From the NCBI GenBank assembly GCA_050331815.1, contig JBHJGM010000002.1, forward strand, positions 124,001 through 188,000: 64,000 bases of DNA, written 5' to 3'. Under the pieces are notes generated by a model, which did no database searches, was not told the origin of the DNA, and was given only the letters and a program-made list of their open reading frames with translations. The translations under genes and the position numbers were made by a program. Source of the DNA: JBHJGM01 sp050331815 (GTDB taxonomy: Bacteria > Verrucomicrobiota > Verrucomicrobiia > Opitutales > JBHJGM01). Positions 9,552 to 18,036 of this stretch are shown here, piece after piece; the stretch's first letter is position 1, and every line of letters starts with the position of its first letter.

Positions 9552-9797
9552 TCAGTCGTCGAGGCCGCGCGCCAGACGGCGGCCCAGTGGTCGGGCGACC
9601 AGGCGTAGCACAATACCCGAAGCCAGCCAGAGCAAGGGGCGCAGCAGCTCGGTCATGAAGTAATGACGCAGGTAAGCCGGGTTGAATTCGCCCACGGAGT
9701 CCGCCAGGGCTGCCGCCAGGCTGATTGCGCCAAACACTATGATGCTCAGCGAAAGCAGCCGCACTGCCAGCACCGAGCGTTTCTCCCATTCGCCCAT
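9552..9797 (-). CDS. Small membrane protein of unknown function
   Basis: An 81-residue protein with two hydrophobic segments (about 9-32 and 49-65) and an Arg-rich tail, probably an inner-membrane hairpin with cytosolic ends. It ends directly against the stop codon of the convergent hydrolase gene. No family is recognised and no good ribosome site is seen. The tight fit between neighbours and the membrane pattern support it as a real gene. Confidence 0.5.
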   Translation of the reverse strand: MGEWEKRSVLAVRLLSLSIIVFGAISLAAALADSVGEFNPAYLRHYFMTELLRPLLWLASGIVLRLVARPLGRRLARGLDD

Positions 9798-9883
9798 GGG
9801 AAACGCTCGTCATGGAATGCACGCGCAGGCAACTATTTTCACGCCGGTGGGAGCTGCCACGGAGTTGCGACCTCGCCGGTCCT

Positions 9884-10090
9884 TTAACCCAGATAATAGG
9901 GCGTGCGTTGTCGGTGGGCAGATTCTCGCAGGCGGGAAACCTCATCGGCTTGAACGTTTGCCCGTTCCAAAAGTGCCTTTTCTTCCGCGGAAAGTTCGCT
10001 GGCTGAACGCGACCGCAGGCGACTGAAAGCCGGATCGTTGACAATACGCTCAAGTTCCGCGACCGCGGTTTGAAAGGCGGGATGGTTCAT
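9884..10090 (-). CDS. Small hypothetical protein
   Basis: A 68-residue, charged, probably helical protein beginning MNHPAFQTAVAELERI. Patterned heptads suggest a short coiled coil over residues 5-60. No domain is recognised and no Shine-Dalgarno is visible before the ATG. It lies 86 bases upstream of the small membrane-protein gene on the same strand, so the two could be cotranscribed. The gap to the MarR gene on the other strand would hold a divergent promoter region. Confidence 0.45.
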   Translation of the reverse strand: MNHPAFQTAVAELERIVNDPAFSRLRSRSASELSAEEKALLERANVQADEVSRLRESAHRQRTPYYLG

Positions 10091-10287
10091 GGCTGTTACT
10101 TATAATGACTGTTTTAAAAAATTGATCAGTGGCGGGTGCTCCTAGCGGTTTTTCAATCAAACCCAAGCGATCATCGGCCTTATTCACCGACCGTTAACTA
10201 CAGACTTTTTCCTACGAAGCATCCTGTTAACTTTGAGGATATGTACATGTAAAAAAAGAGTCAGTAGGTTTTGTGTTTGGACGTATC

Positions 10288-10307
10288 AACCCCTAGGGTG
10301 AGGGGTT
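10288..10307. promoter_or_regulatory. Candidate MarR operator
   Basis: A perfect inverted repeat AACCCCT-agggtg-AGGGGTT, which also contains the palindrome CCCTAGGG at 10291-10298. It sits 17 bases before the MarR start, where self-repressing MarR proteins usually bind. The operator role is inference from position and symmetry. Confidence 0.4.
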
Positions 10308-10323
10308 TTAGAAAGGATTGCAC

Positions 10324-10782
10324 ATGACTCAGGACCCTAAACTGGAGCAGCAGCGTTACCGCGAAGCGGTGAATCATTGTGTGGCCTTCAACGTGAAGAA
10401 GCTGGCACGCCACGTCAGCTCGATGTACGACCACGCGCTGCGGCCCTATGGAATTACATCCGGACAGTTCGTTCTACTCGCTGTTCTCAAATCGGAAGGC
10501 CCTTGCTCGGTGAAGGAACTCGCCGAACACCTTGCGGTGGAGCGTACGGTGATGAGCCGAAATGTCCGCCCTCTGATCGACGAAGGCTTGATCGAAATGA
10601 CCCAGAGCTCGACCGATCGGCGTTATCGTTCGGTCAGCTTGACGGAAAAAGGCGCCGAGTTGCTTGTACGCGCGACCGAGGGTTGGCAGCAGGCCAACGG
10701 GGTCTTGCGCAAGCGGCTGGGCAGCGAAGGCTTCGACGATATGCTGGTGGAGGTCAAGCGGCTTGACCAGCAGCTGAATTAA
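10324..10782 (+). CDS. MarR-family transcriptional regulator
   Basis: A 152-residue winged-helix regulator. The MarR core runs from about residue 28 to 140: helices around YGITSGQFVLLAVLKSEG, the recognition region VERTVMSRNVRPLIDEGLI, and the wing with the DRRYRSVSLTEKG signature. MarR dimers usually repress their own gene and a neighbour and are released by small ligands. The ATG at 10324 has GAAAGGA six bases upstream and is preferred to the TTG at 10318. The inverted repeat just upstream is a likely operator. The target besides itself is unknown; the divergent small genes at 9552-10090 are candidates. It converges with pyrG. Confidence 0.9.
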   Translation: MTQDPKLEQQRYREAVNHCVAFNVKKLARHVSSMYDHALRPYGITSGQFVLLAVLKSEGPCSVKELAEHLAVERTVMSRNVRPLIDEGLIEMTQSSTDRRYRSVSLTEKGAELLVRATEGWQQANGVLRKRLGSEGFDDMLVEVKRLDQQLN

Positions 10783-10790
10783 CCAACGGC

Positions 10791-12515
10791 CTATCGTTTT
10801 TCGCGTCGGGCCAGCGACGCCTTGATGAAGCCCGCAAAGAGCGGGTGGGCAGCGTTGGGCTTTGACTGAAATTCGGGATGGAACTGCACGCCGACCATCC
10901 AGGGGTGCCCGGGAACTTCGACGATCTCGACCAGGTCGCGTTCGGCATTGTAGCCAGCGATCTGCATGCCGTGGTCGCTCAGGGGGCCTCGATAGGCGTT
11001 ATTGAATTCGAAACGGTGGCGGTGGCGCTCAAGCACATGTAGCGCGGCATCATCCGGAAGTTCTTCGTGCGCTGGATTGGCTTCGCCGTTGCCACTACCG
11101 GCAACGACAGGCACAGGTGCTGGGGTGCGTTGAGCAGCGCGTTGTCGGACTGAGGTACCGGAGTTTGCGGCATAGGCCAGGTGGGCGTGCGTGCCCTCGA
11201 CGAGTGCGCAGTCGTAGGCGCCCAGGCGCATGGTGCCGCCCTTTTCCGTGACGGTTTTTTGCTCGGCCATGATGTCGATGACCGGGTACGGCGTGGACGG
11301 GTGAAATTCGGTGGAGTTCGCTTCCTTCAGTCCGGCGACGTGGCGCGCGAACTCGATGACGGCAATCTGCATACCCAGGCAGAGTCCAAAATAGGGGATG
11401 CCCTGTTCACGGGCATACTGAGCGGCTAGAATCTTGCCTTCGACGCCGCGCTCGCCAAAGCCGCCAGGCACGACGATGCCATCGAGTCCGCTCAGGTGCT
11501 TTTGCGCGCCGTCGCGCTCGATAGCTTCGGAGTCGATGCGTACGAGGTTAATGCCGCAGTCGTTGGCGATTCCCCCGTGGGTGAGGGATTCGTAGACGCT
11601 TTTGTAGGCGTCCTGCAGTTCGATGTATTTGCCGACCACGCCGATTTCGACGCGGTGGGCCGGAAACTTGAGGCGGCGCACCACGGACTGCCAAGCGTCC
11701 AGCGGTTGGGCGGGAGCGTGCAGCTGCAACCTGTCGACCACGATGTCGTCCAGTTTTTCGGCGGCGAGCGTGAGCGGCAACTCGTAGATGGAGGTCTCCA
11801 CGTCGCGTTCCTCAATGACCGCTTTCACCGGTACCGAGCAAAACAGGCTGAGCTTCTGGCGTATATCGTGAGAAATTGGCTTCTCGCTACGGCAGACCAG
11901 GATGTCGGGCTGAATACCGATCTCGCGCAGCTTGGCGACGGACTGTTGGGAGGGTTTGGTTTTGAGTTCGCCGGCGGCGGCGAGGTACGGAATCAGCGTG
12001 CAGTGGATGAAAAGGATGTTTTCGCGCCCGACGTCGAGCTGGTGCTGCCGCATGGCTTCGAGGAAGGGGAGGCCCTCAATGTCGCCAATGGTGCCGCCGA
12101 TTTCGGTGATGAGCACATCCACGCCCTCGGCGGCCGCCCGCAGGCGCTGCTTGATCTCATCGGTGACGTGCGGAATGACCTGGACGGTTTTGCCGAGGTA
12201 GTCGCCGCGCCGCTCTTTTTGCAGCACCGATTCGTAGACTTGCCCGGAGGTCAGGTTGTTGAAGCGCGAGAGCTTACCGCCGGTGAACCGCTCGTAGTGG
12301 CCCAGGTCCAGATCGGTCTCCGCGCCATCTTCCAGGACGTACACTTCGCCGTGCTGAAAGGGATTCATGGTCCCCGGGTCGACGTTGAGGTAGGGGTCGA
12401 ATTTTTGCAGGCGCACCGTGAGCCCGCGGTGTTCCAGCAGCGCCCCCAGCGCTGCCGTCGTCAGTCCTTTGCCAAGCGATGAAACAACGCCCCCCGTCAC
12501 GAAAATATATTTCAT
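10791..12515 (-). CDS. pyrG: CTP synthase
   Basis: Makes CTP from UTP, ATP and glutamine. The N-terminal synthetase domain opens with MKYIFVTGGVVSSLGKG, the family's P-loop. The C-terminal class I glutamine amidotransferase domain has PGGFGERG, the nucleophile Cys in FGLCLGMQ, and the His-Glu pair in FHPEF. At 574 residues it is longer than the usual 535-550, because about 38 extra residues rich in Ala, Pro and Gly lie at about 449-493, just before ERHRHRFEFNN. All catalytic segments are intact, so it should work. It converges with the MarR gene, leaving eight bases between stop codons. Confidence 0.98.
   Translation of the reverse strand: MKYIFVTGGVVSSLGKGLTTAALGALLEHRGLTVRLQKFDPYLNVDPGTMNPFQHGEVYVLEDGAETDLDLGHYERFTGGKLSRFNNLTSGQVYESVLQKERRGDYLGKTVQVIPHVTDEIKQRLRAAAEGVDVLITEIGGTIGDIEGLPFLEAMRQHQLDVGRENILFIHCTLIPYLAAAGELKTKPSQQSVAKLREIGIQPDILVCRSEKPISHDIRQKLSLFCSVPVKAVIEERDVETSIYELPLTLAAEKLDDIVVDRLQLHAPAQPLDAWQSVVRRLKFPAHRVEIGVVGKYIELQDAYKSVYESLTHGGIANDCGINLVRIDSEAIERDGAQKHLSGLDGIVVPGGFGERGVEGKILAAQYAREQGIPYFGLCLGMQIAVIEFARHVAGLKEANSTEFHPSTPYPVIDIMAEQKTVTEKGGTMRLGAYDCALVEGTHAHLAYAANSGTSVRQRAAQRTPAPVPVVAGSGNGEANPAHEELPDDAALHVLERHRHRFEFNNAYRGPLSDHGMQIAGYNAERDLVEIVEVPGHPWMVGVQFHPEFQSKPNAAHPLFAGFIKASLARREKR
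11037..11171 (-). other. Low-complexity insert in CTP synthase
   Basis: Codes for about residues 449-493 of PyrG, where E. coli has a short loop before ERHRHR. The insert is rich in Ala, Pro, Gly and Thr with no predicted structure, and probably forms an exposed loop of the glutaminase domain. Confidence 0.6.
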
Positions 12516-12579
12516 ATATGGGGTCTATGTTCTATCGCGGCGCGGTACCCTTGGCAAGCGGGGAGGTGCGTGGTGCATG

Positions 12580-12595
12580 AGATTCTAATGAATCT
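12580..12595. repeat. Short inverted repeat upstream of pyrG
   Basis: AGATTC-taat-GAATCT, a perfect 6-bp stem with a 4-base loop between the 3' end of the broken sulfatase gene and the pyrG start. It could be a terminator remnant of an upstream transcript or a regulator site; no U-tract follows on either strand. Confidence 0.3.
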
Positions 12596-12618
12596 ATGAT
12601 TTTAGATTTGGGCTGAAT

Positions 12619-13877
12619 CTAGCCTTTCAGGGTTATGAGGGCGGCTTTCAGTTCGGCGGCGAGGGTGGGCTCGTCGGCCAAGCGGTTGTGGCGTTGGCCG
12701 AGGTCTTCGCGGAGGTTGTATAGCTCGGCTGTAAAGTCGTGAGGGACTGCGCCGCGTTCCTTTTGGAACCAGCCGGGTTCTTCGTTGCCCCGGTCGCATC
12801 CGGTGGGTCCATCGATGTAGACCCAGTCGTCATGCCGAAGGGCGAAGGGGCCGTGGGCACCGTGAATAACGGCTTGTGCGCGGCAGGGTTGGTCGAACTG
12901 GCCCTGCAAAAACGGCAGGAAGCTGACGCTGTCTTCGGCCTGGCCGGGTGCGATGGTTGCTCCGGTGATCGCTGCGCAGGTCGCCATGAAATCGCCCAGC
13001 TGGATCAGCTGGTCACAGACAGCACCCGCAGGCGTGTGCCGGGGCCAGCGGGCGAGAAAGGGCACGCGGTGACCGCCTTCCCAGGCGTCGCGCTTGATGC
13101 CGCGTAGGGGACCCATGCTGTAGAGCCCATGCCTCTGGATGCGTTTCCAGGCACCGATGTCGTCGCGGGTAGCGTGCTCGGGTCCGTTGTCGCTGGTGAA
13201 GATGAGGAGGGTGTTTTCGGCGGTGCCGGTGCGCTCAAGGGCGTCGAGGACTTCGCCAACCACCCAGCGAGCGCCGGGCCGTCATGGCCGTACATATCGG
13301 GCGGTTTGGTGCTGTCGGGCGGGGGTGTCAGTTGGTCGTTTTCAAACCAGGTGTAGGGCGGGAAATTCGGTACATCGACGCCGAAGTAGTGGTCGAAGCC
13401 GCGGTCGATGGGTCCACCGCCAAAAGGAGCGTTGAAGTCGATGTTTGCCTGGTAGGCGTGGCGGACCTCTGGGGCGTATTTGCCAAAGGGTAGGGTGTCG
13501 TTGGGGTGACGTCCGTCGCGGGTGGTCCAGTCGAGTCCCAGGTGCCACTTGCCGAAGCAGGCAGTCGCATAACCCTGCTGTTGGAGCAGGTGGGCCACGG
13601 TCTGGCGTTCCGGTTCGATGAGCGCTCCGTCGTACTCCCAGACGATGCCCTGCTTCAACCGCGAGCGCCAGCCGTAGCGCCCGGTCAGCCCATTGTAGCG
13701 GCTGGGTGTGCAGAGTGCCGAGGCGGCGTGGGCATCCGTAAAGCGCAGGCCCGTGGTGGCCAGCCGGTCGAGGTTGGAGGTGGGGATTTTCGAATCGGGG
13801 TTGTAGCCGCGTAGGTCGCCGTAGCCAAGGTCGTCGGCGAGGATGTAAATGATGTTGGGGCGATCCATGCGCTCCAT
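12619..13877 (-). pseudogene. Formylglycine-dependent sulfatase, broken by an internal deletion and frameshift
   Basis: Remnant of an arylsulfatase-like enzyme. The first part (from the ATG at 13868 or 13877 to about 13262) has RPNIIYILADDLGYGD with the calcium Asp pair, the formylglycine site C-T-P-S-R in ALCTPSRYN, and FGKWHLG. The second part (13263-12619), in another frame, has IFTSDNGPEH and IKRDAWEGGHRVPFLARWP. At the junction the first frame reads GPALAGW and the second (W)VVGEVLDALERTG. About 70 residues normally found between them, including the conserved SPHTP-type His segment, are missing. So bases have been lost, not just a single indel. A working enzyme is unlikely. The frame loss makes the 3' part untranslated unless it is restarted. 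Confidence 0.85.
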
Positions 13878-14084
13878 GGAAGGCAGCAACCAGCCGGTTG
13901 ACAATGTGATAGGTCCGCGGTGCTGGATTCCGTATTGGATTGACCCAATCCGGCAATAGGCGAAGTCTGCTTCCAGTGAGGAAGAGGCTGTCGGCTGCGA
14001 GATCCACGCCACGCGTGATCGTGGGCCTGCCGGTCCGTATTTGGGGAACCGGGCCAGCCAGTGGATGGACGTATGGGTGAAGCG

Positions 14085-15977
14085 ATGACGCAGCAAGAGG
14101 AGCCACGGCAGCGACTGATCGATTTGAGCCGAGCCGTACCTTCGGCACCGGGCAGGCTGGCGTATAAAGTCGCCTCACCGGTGTTGGACCGTCTGCTAGG
14201 GGTTTCCGTGCTGAACAAGGGTTACCGCGGGTTGCATGTGGATGCGGAAGCCGGGCGCGTGAAAAACTTCTTTTACGAGGCGCTCAACCGCTTGGACATC
14301 ACCTACGAGATCACCGACGAAGACTTGGCCAAGATACCGCCGACGGGCGGCGTGCTGGTGGTGTCGAATCATCCGTTTGGAGCCATCGACGGGGTGGTGC
14401 TGGGCGCGATTTTGAGCGCGGTGCGCCCGGATGTGCGGCTGTTGGTAAATTTTCTCTTGGCGCGCATACCGGAGCTTGGCCCGTGGATTTTTGCGGTGGA
14501 TCCGTTTGGCGGCCCGGAAGCGGCGACGAAGAATCTGCGCGGCATCAAGCAGTCGATCCGGCACCTGCGTGAAGGCGGGATGGTCGGGACATTTCCCTCG
14601 GGCACGGTCTCGCACCTGCATTTGAAGTCGCGTCAGGTCACCGACCCGCAATGGCTCGACCGCACGGCCAAGCTGGTGCGGATGTCGCAGCCGACGGTGC
14701 TGCCCGTCTATTTTCCGGGGCAAAACTCGTGGCTGTTTCAAATGGCCGGTTTGTTGCATCCGCGCCTGCGCACGGGCTTGTTGCCACGCGAGATGGTGTG
14801 CCAGCGTGGCAAGACCATCGAGGTGCGCGTGGGCAACCCCATCCCCTACCGGCAGTTGACCGATTTTCCATCGGAGGAGGCCCTGACCGAGTTTCTGCGT
14901 CTAAAGTCCTACGTGTTAAAAGGGCGTGCTCATGATGCGCGCAAGCCGCGGCGGCGGTTTCCCTTGAAACGACGCCCGCGTGATCCGGTAGCCAAGTTCG
15001 AGCCCGTCGCCCCGGCGGTGGACAAACAACTGCTGGCCCAGGATGTGGCGGCGCTGCCAGCGGACCGCTGTCTGGTGGAGCACAACCGCTTTCAGGTCTT
15101 TTGCGTGCAAGCTCCGGAAATTCCGCATGTGCTCAAGGAAATCGGCCGTTTGCGCGAGCAGACCTTTCGCGAGATTTACGAAGGTACGGGCCGCGCGGAG
15201 GACCTGGACAAGTTCGACCGCTTTTACCGCCACCTGTTTGTCTGGGACCAGAAAGCGCAGGCGATCGTGGGAGCTTATCGGATGGGCGCCGTCGATGAAA
15301 TTATGCGCGCGCACGGGCGCGGTGGCATCTACTCGTCCACACTGTTCAAGTTCAAGCCGGGCTTTTACGACGTGCTGCAAAACGGCATCGAACTCGGGCG
15401 CTCCTTCGTTGTTTCAGAGTACCAGAAAAAGCACGCCTCGCTCTTTTTGTTGTGGAAGGGGATTTGCCTCTACGTGTATCAGAACCCTCGATACCATGTG
15501 CTTTTCGGGCCGGTCAGCATTACCAGCGAGTACCAGAGCATCTCGCGCGACCTGATGGTGCAGTTTTTGCGACAACAGGTGGGCGAGTCGGTGTTTTCGC
15601 CGCTGCGCCGCCTGGTCAAGGCCAAGCGTCCGCCACGCGGGAAGCTGCGCGGTTCGGAGAAGCATTCGCTGTTGACCGGTGCGCGCGATATTGACGACGT
15701 GTCGGCGGTCATCTCTGAGGTGGAGACCGACCACAAAGGCGCGCCGACCCTGCTACGGCATTACTTGCGTATGCGTGGGCAGATCATCAGCTTCAACATC
15801 GATCCGGATTTCAATTATGCGCTCGACGGGCTCATCGTGGTGGATTTTCTGCGCAGCGATCCGAAACTGCTGGGCGCGTACATGGGCCACGACAATCTGA
15901 AGGAATACCTCGCGCTATGGGCTCAGAATCCGCCGGCCGAAGACAGCCTGCATCTGGTTCGCGGCGCGCGCAGCTGA
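14085..15977 (+). CDS. PlsC-like acyltransferase fused to an OlsB/GNAT-type N-acyltransferase
   Basis: A bifunctional protein of about 630 residues. The N-terminal half has the glycerolipid acyltransferase box NHPFGAIDG (NHxxxxD type) and a FPSGTVS segment, and resembles lysophospholipid O-acyltransferases. The C-terminal half (from about residue 320) resembles ornithine-lipid OlsB/hemolysin-type GNAT N-acyltransferases, with LREQTFREIYEGTGR, IVGAYRMG and ELGRSFV. Together they could build a non-phosphorus aminolipid: the GNAT half acylates the amine of an amino acid and the PlsC half esterifies the hydroxyl. The order is the reverse of OlsF. Starts at 14061 (GTG), 14073 and 14085 are all possible; 14085 has GGGTGA close upstream. 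The gene is divergent from the sulfatase pseudogene. Confidence 0.82.
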   Translation: MTQQEEPRQRLIDLSRAVPSAPGRLAYKVASPVLDRLLGVSVLNKGYRGLHVDAEAGRVKNFFYEALNRLDITYEITDEDLAKIPPTGGVLVVSNHPFGAIDGVVLGAILSAVRPDVRLLVNFLLARIPELGPWIFAVDPFGGPEAATKNLRGIKQSIRHLREGGMVGTFPSGTVSHLHLKSRQVTDPQWLDRTAKLVRMSQPTVLPVYFPGQNSWLFQMAGLLHPRLRTGLLPREMVCQRGKTIEVRVGNPIPYRQLTDFPSEEALTEFLRLKSYVLKGRAHDARKPRRRFPLKRRPRDPVAKFEPVAPAVDKQLLAQDVAALPADRCLVEHNRFQVFCVQAPEIPHVLKEIGRLREQTFREIYEGTGRAEDLDKFDRFYRHLFVWDQKAQAIVGAYRMGAVDEIMRAHGRGGIYSSTLFKFKPGFYDVLQNGIELGRSFVVSEYQKKHASLFLLWKGICLYVYQNPRYHVLFGPVSITSEYQSISRDLMVQFLRQQVGESVFSPLRRLVKAKRPPRGKLRGSEKHSLLTGARDIDDVSAVISEVETDHKGAPTLLRHYLRMRGQIISFNIDPDFNYALDGLIVVDFLRSDPKLLGAYMGHDNLKEYLALWAQNPPAEDSLHLVRGARS

Positions 15978-15995
15978 ACGCGAGGCCTGCTTGGT

Positions 15996-17075
15996 CTATT
16001 CGCCGTCCTCGGAGTTGCCGGTAAGGCGGGCCCAGATTTGCGACAGGTCGACATCCCATTCGAGGGTCAGCGCGTATTCGGTTTCCTCGCTGGCGTCGAG
16101 CAGGCCGCGGCGGATGGAGGCACCCGCAATCCACTCGCCTGGAATCAGCCAGGAGGTCACCTTGGTCGGGATGGCGTAGCGAAAGCCCGGCTCGATAAAC
16201 AGGGTCTCGGTTTCACCTCCGGCCCAGGTATCGTTCTCGTAGTCGAAGCGCACGGCAAAGACAAAGCGGCCCCAATTATAGTACGCGCCTGGGCTGAGCA
16301 CGGCGGAGGTTTCGCTGTTTTCGCCAAACTCGGCGACCCCGCTGATACCGCCGTCGATCGCGATATCGAAGCCGAGGTTGAGGAAATAGGTGAGGTTTGG
16401 GATGAGATCGGAAGGCCGGGAAAAAACGATGAAAGGCTCGATGCGGTGAAGGCCGTCGGCGACCTGAGCGGGCTCATCGCGCACGGAGATGCTCACGTCC
16501 ACGCCGGTGGCGACGTCGATGGTGTCGAAGGGGTTGAGGCTGTCGTGCCAGCGGTATTTAGCCCCAAAGAGAATCGCGCTGATACTGTTGCCCTCGGCAT
16601 CGCCGGAGGGATTGGCGAAAAAGGCGGAAGCCCCGATAAAGGCCTCGAAGTTATCGGTGAAGCCATAGCGCAGACGCACCGGCACCCGTACGAAGTCCTC
16701 CTCGAGCGCGTCCTGGAAGCTGGGCTCAACCTCGATGCTCAAGCTGCCCTTGGGCTCGGTTGGCGGCAGGTCGTTTTCGAGCAGCCCTTCGATTTCGCCT
16801 TGTTCGAAGGTGTATTGCCGGTCCTGCGCTTCGCGGAGCAAATCTTCGCCCGCGCGGATGAAGAGCGAGCCGTCGCGTGCGGCCTCAGCTTCGACGGTTG
16901 GATCGTTTGAGCTGTCGGCGGAGAGGACGGCAGCGCTGGTGGCAGCGTCGCTTGGGTCGTCCGCCGCGCGCATGCGGTCGAGATTGTTAGTAGCCTCCAC
17001 GTTTTGAGCAAAGGCAGGGGTCCACACGCAACTGAGGGTCAGTGCGCACACCATTGAGGGGAGGGGGTTGGGCAC
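15996..17075 (-). CDS. Outer-membrane beta-barrel protein of unknown function
   Basis: A 359-residue exported protein: signal peptide (MVCALTLSCVWTPAFA), then a low-complexity region to about residue 100, then alternating hydrophobic and polar strands typical of an outer-membrane barrel, for example VRVPVRLRYGFTDNFEAFIG, FVFAVRFDYEND and ALTLEWDVDL. No transport or enzyme signature is seen; barrel proteins of this look are often annotated as transporters of the phenol meta-pathway type, without proof. The start could be the GTG at 17075 or the ATG at 17054, and neither has a Shine-Dalgarno; both give a signal peptide. It ends 18 bases from the convergent acyltransferase gene. Confidence 0.68.
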   Translation of the reverse strand: MPNPLPSMVCALTLSCVWTPAFAQNVEATNNLDRMRAADDPSDAATSAAVLSADSSNDPTVEAEAARDGSLFIRAGEDLLREAQDRQYTFEQGEIEGLLENDLPPTEPKGSLSIEVEPSFQDALEEDFVRVPVRLRYGFTDNFEAFIGASAFFANPSGDAEGNSISAILFGAKYRWHDSLNPFDTIDVATGVDVSISVRDEPAQVADGLHRIEPFIVFSRPSDLIPNLTYFLNLGFDIAIDGGISGVAEFGENSETSAVLSPGAYYNWGRFVFAVRFDYENDTWAGGETETLFIEPGFRYAIPTKVTSWLIPGEWIAGASIRRGLLDASEETEYALTLEWDVDLSQIWARLTGNSEDGE

Positions 17076-17175
17076 GGTGCGATTATTGACAAACTTTCAT
17101 ATACCGCAATCTCCCGGAAGGGCTTCCTGAAGCGAGGGGCTTGCCTTCGACGAGGGAGCGCTTTGGGCTGCGCAA

Positions 17176-17706
17176 ATGGCTGATGATGTTGAAGCAAGGC
17201 TGGCCGAGTTTCTGAACCGGACGCCGGAAATACACCCCAGTGCCTACGTGGCCCCTCAGGCTACCGTGATCGGTGCGGTCACCTTAGGGCCGAAGTCCAG
17301 CGTCTGGCCGGGCTGCGTTCTGCGGGGTGACATCAACTCCATCGAGATGGGCGAAGGCTCGAATATTCAGGATGGGTCGGTGGTGCATCTGGCCGACGAC
17401 TTTGGGGTGCGCATCGGCAAGTACGTGACCATTGGGCACTTGGCGATGGTTCATGCCTGTACGATTGAGGACGAATGTCTGATCGGCATGCATGCGACGG
17501 TGCTGGACGGTGCGGTGATTGGGCGTTGCAGTGTAGTGGGGGCACACAGCCTGGTAACCAAGGGCATGCAGGTGCCGCCGGGCTCGGTGGTGATGGGTGT
17601 GCCTGGCAAAGTGGTTAAGACGCTCGACGCCGCAGCGCAGGCCGGCTTACGCCAACTGGCGGAGAAGTATATAAAGGTGGCCGCGGCGCACCGCGCGCGC
17701 GCTTGA
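17176..17706 (+). CDS. Gamma-carbonic-anhydrase-like hexapeptide-repeat protein
   Basis: A 176-residue left-handed beta-helix protein. Repeats of the type I-G-x-x-x-x run from about residue 22 to 140, followed by a C-terminal helix. The three metal-ligand histidines of the gamma class appear in SVVHLADD and IGHLAMVHAC, so zinc (or iron) binding is likely. Many members of this YrdA/CaiE-like branch have no shown carbonic anhydrase activity, so the reaction is left open. It lies 51 bases upstream of rpmF on the same strand and may share its transcript. Confidence 0.85.
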   Translation: MADDVEARLAEFLNRTPEIHPSAYVAPQATVIGAVTLGPKSSVWPGCVLRGDINSIEMGEGSNIQDGSVVHLADDFGVRIGKYVTIGHLAMVHACTIEDECLIGMHATVLDGAVIGRCSVVGAHSLVTKGMQVPPGSVVMGVPGKVVKTLDAAAQAGLRQLAEKYIKVAAAHRARA

Positions 17707-17757
17707 CAGACAAGGGGCAAAATGTTTTTCTTTACGTTTTTCCACCAAATAACAGCC

Positions 17758-17937
17758 ATGGGTCAGCCCAAACGCAAACAATCTAAACAACGCAGCCGCA
17801 AGCGTCGTGGCGCGAATCGTTTCAAGGCACCTGAGTTGGCCAAGGACCCCAACGACGGCACGGCCTTTATGCCCCACCGCGTGAACCCGAACAACGGGAT
17901 GTATCGCGGTCGGCAAGTTCAGGATGTGGAACTTTAA
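17758..17937 (+). CDS. rpmF: 50S ribosomal protein bL32
   Basis: A 59-residue basic ribosomal protein. The opening MGQPKRKQSKQRSRKRRG is the family's N-terminus, here lacking the usual Pro-Lys-Lys order but with the same basic pattern. The zinc cysteines of the C+ form are absent, so this is the C- form. The frame is open to 17722, but homology starts at the ATG at 17758. It precedes plsX as in many bacteria; the YceD gene often found just upstream is not present. Confidence 0.95.
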   Translation: MGQPKRKQSKQRSRKRRGANRFKAPELAKDPNDGTAFMPHRVNPNNGMYRGRQVQDVEL

Positions 17938-17961
17938 GACCCGTTCGAGAGTCTTTGCGGA

Positions 17962-17991
17962 GCGTCTGGCCGAGTTGTCAGGCGCTTTTTT
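17962..17991 (+). terminator. Intrinsic terminator or attenuator between rpmF and plsX
   Basis: Stem GCGTCTG / CAGGCGC (one G-T pair) with a 10-base loop, followed directly by six T. It may end part of the rpmF transcripts so that ribosomal protein is made in excess over PlsX. Confidence 0.6.
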
Positions 17992-18036
17992 GTGGACCGG
18001 CTTGAGGCGGAGGCGTTTGAGTAGTTGAGGAGATAC

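Noticed and set aside
13342..14178. A 278-codon minus-strand frame overlapping the sulfatase pseudogene
   Set aside because: It is an alternative frame of the same sulfatase sequence, rich in Arg, Pro and His with no domain; the CTPSR-containing frame is the genuine one.
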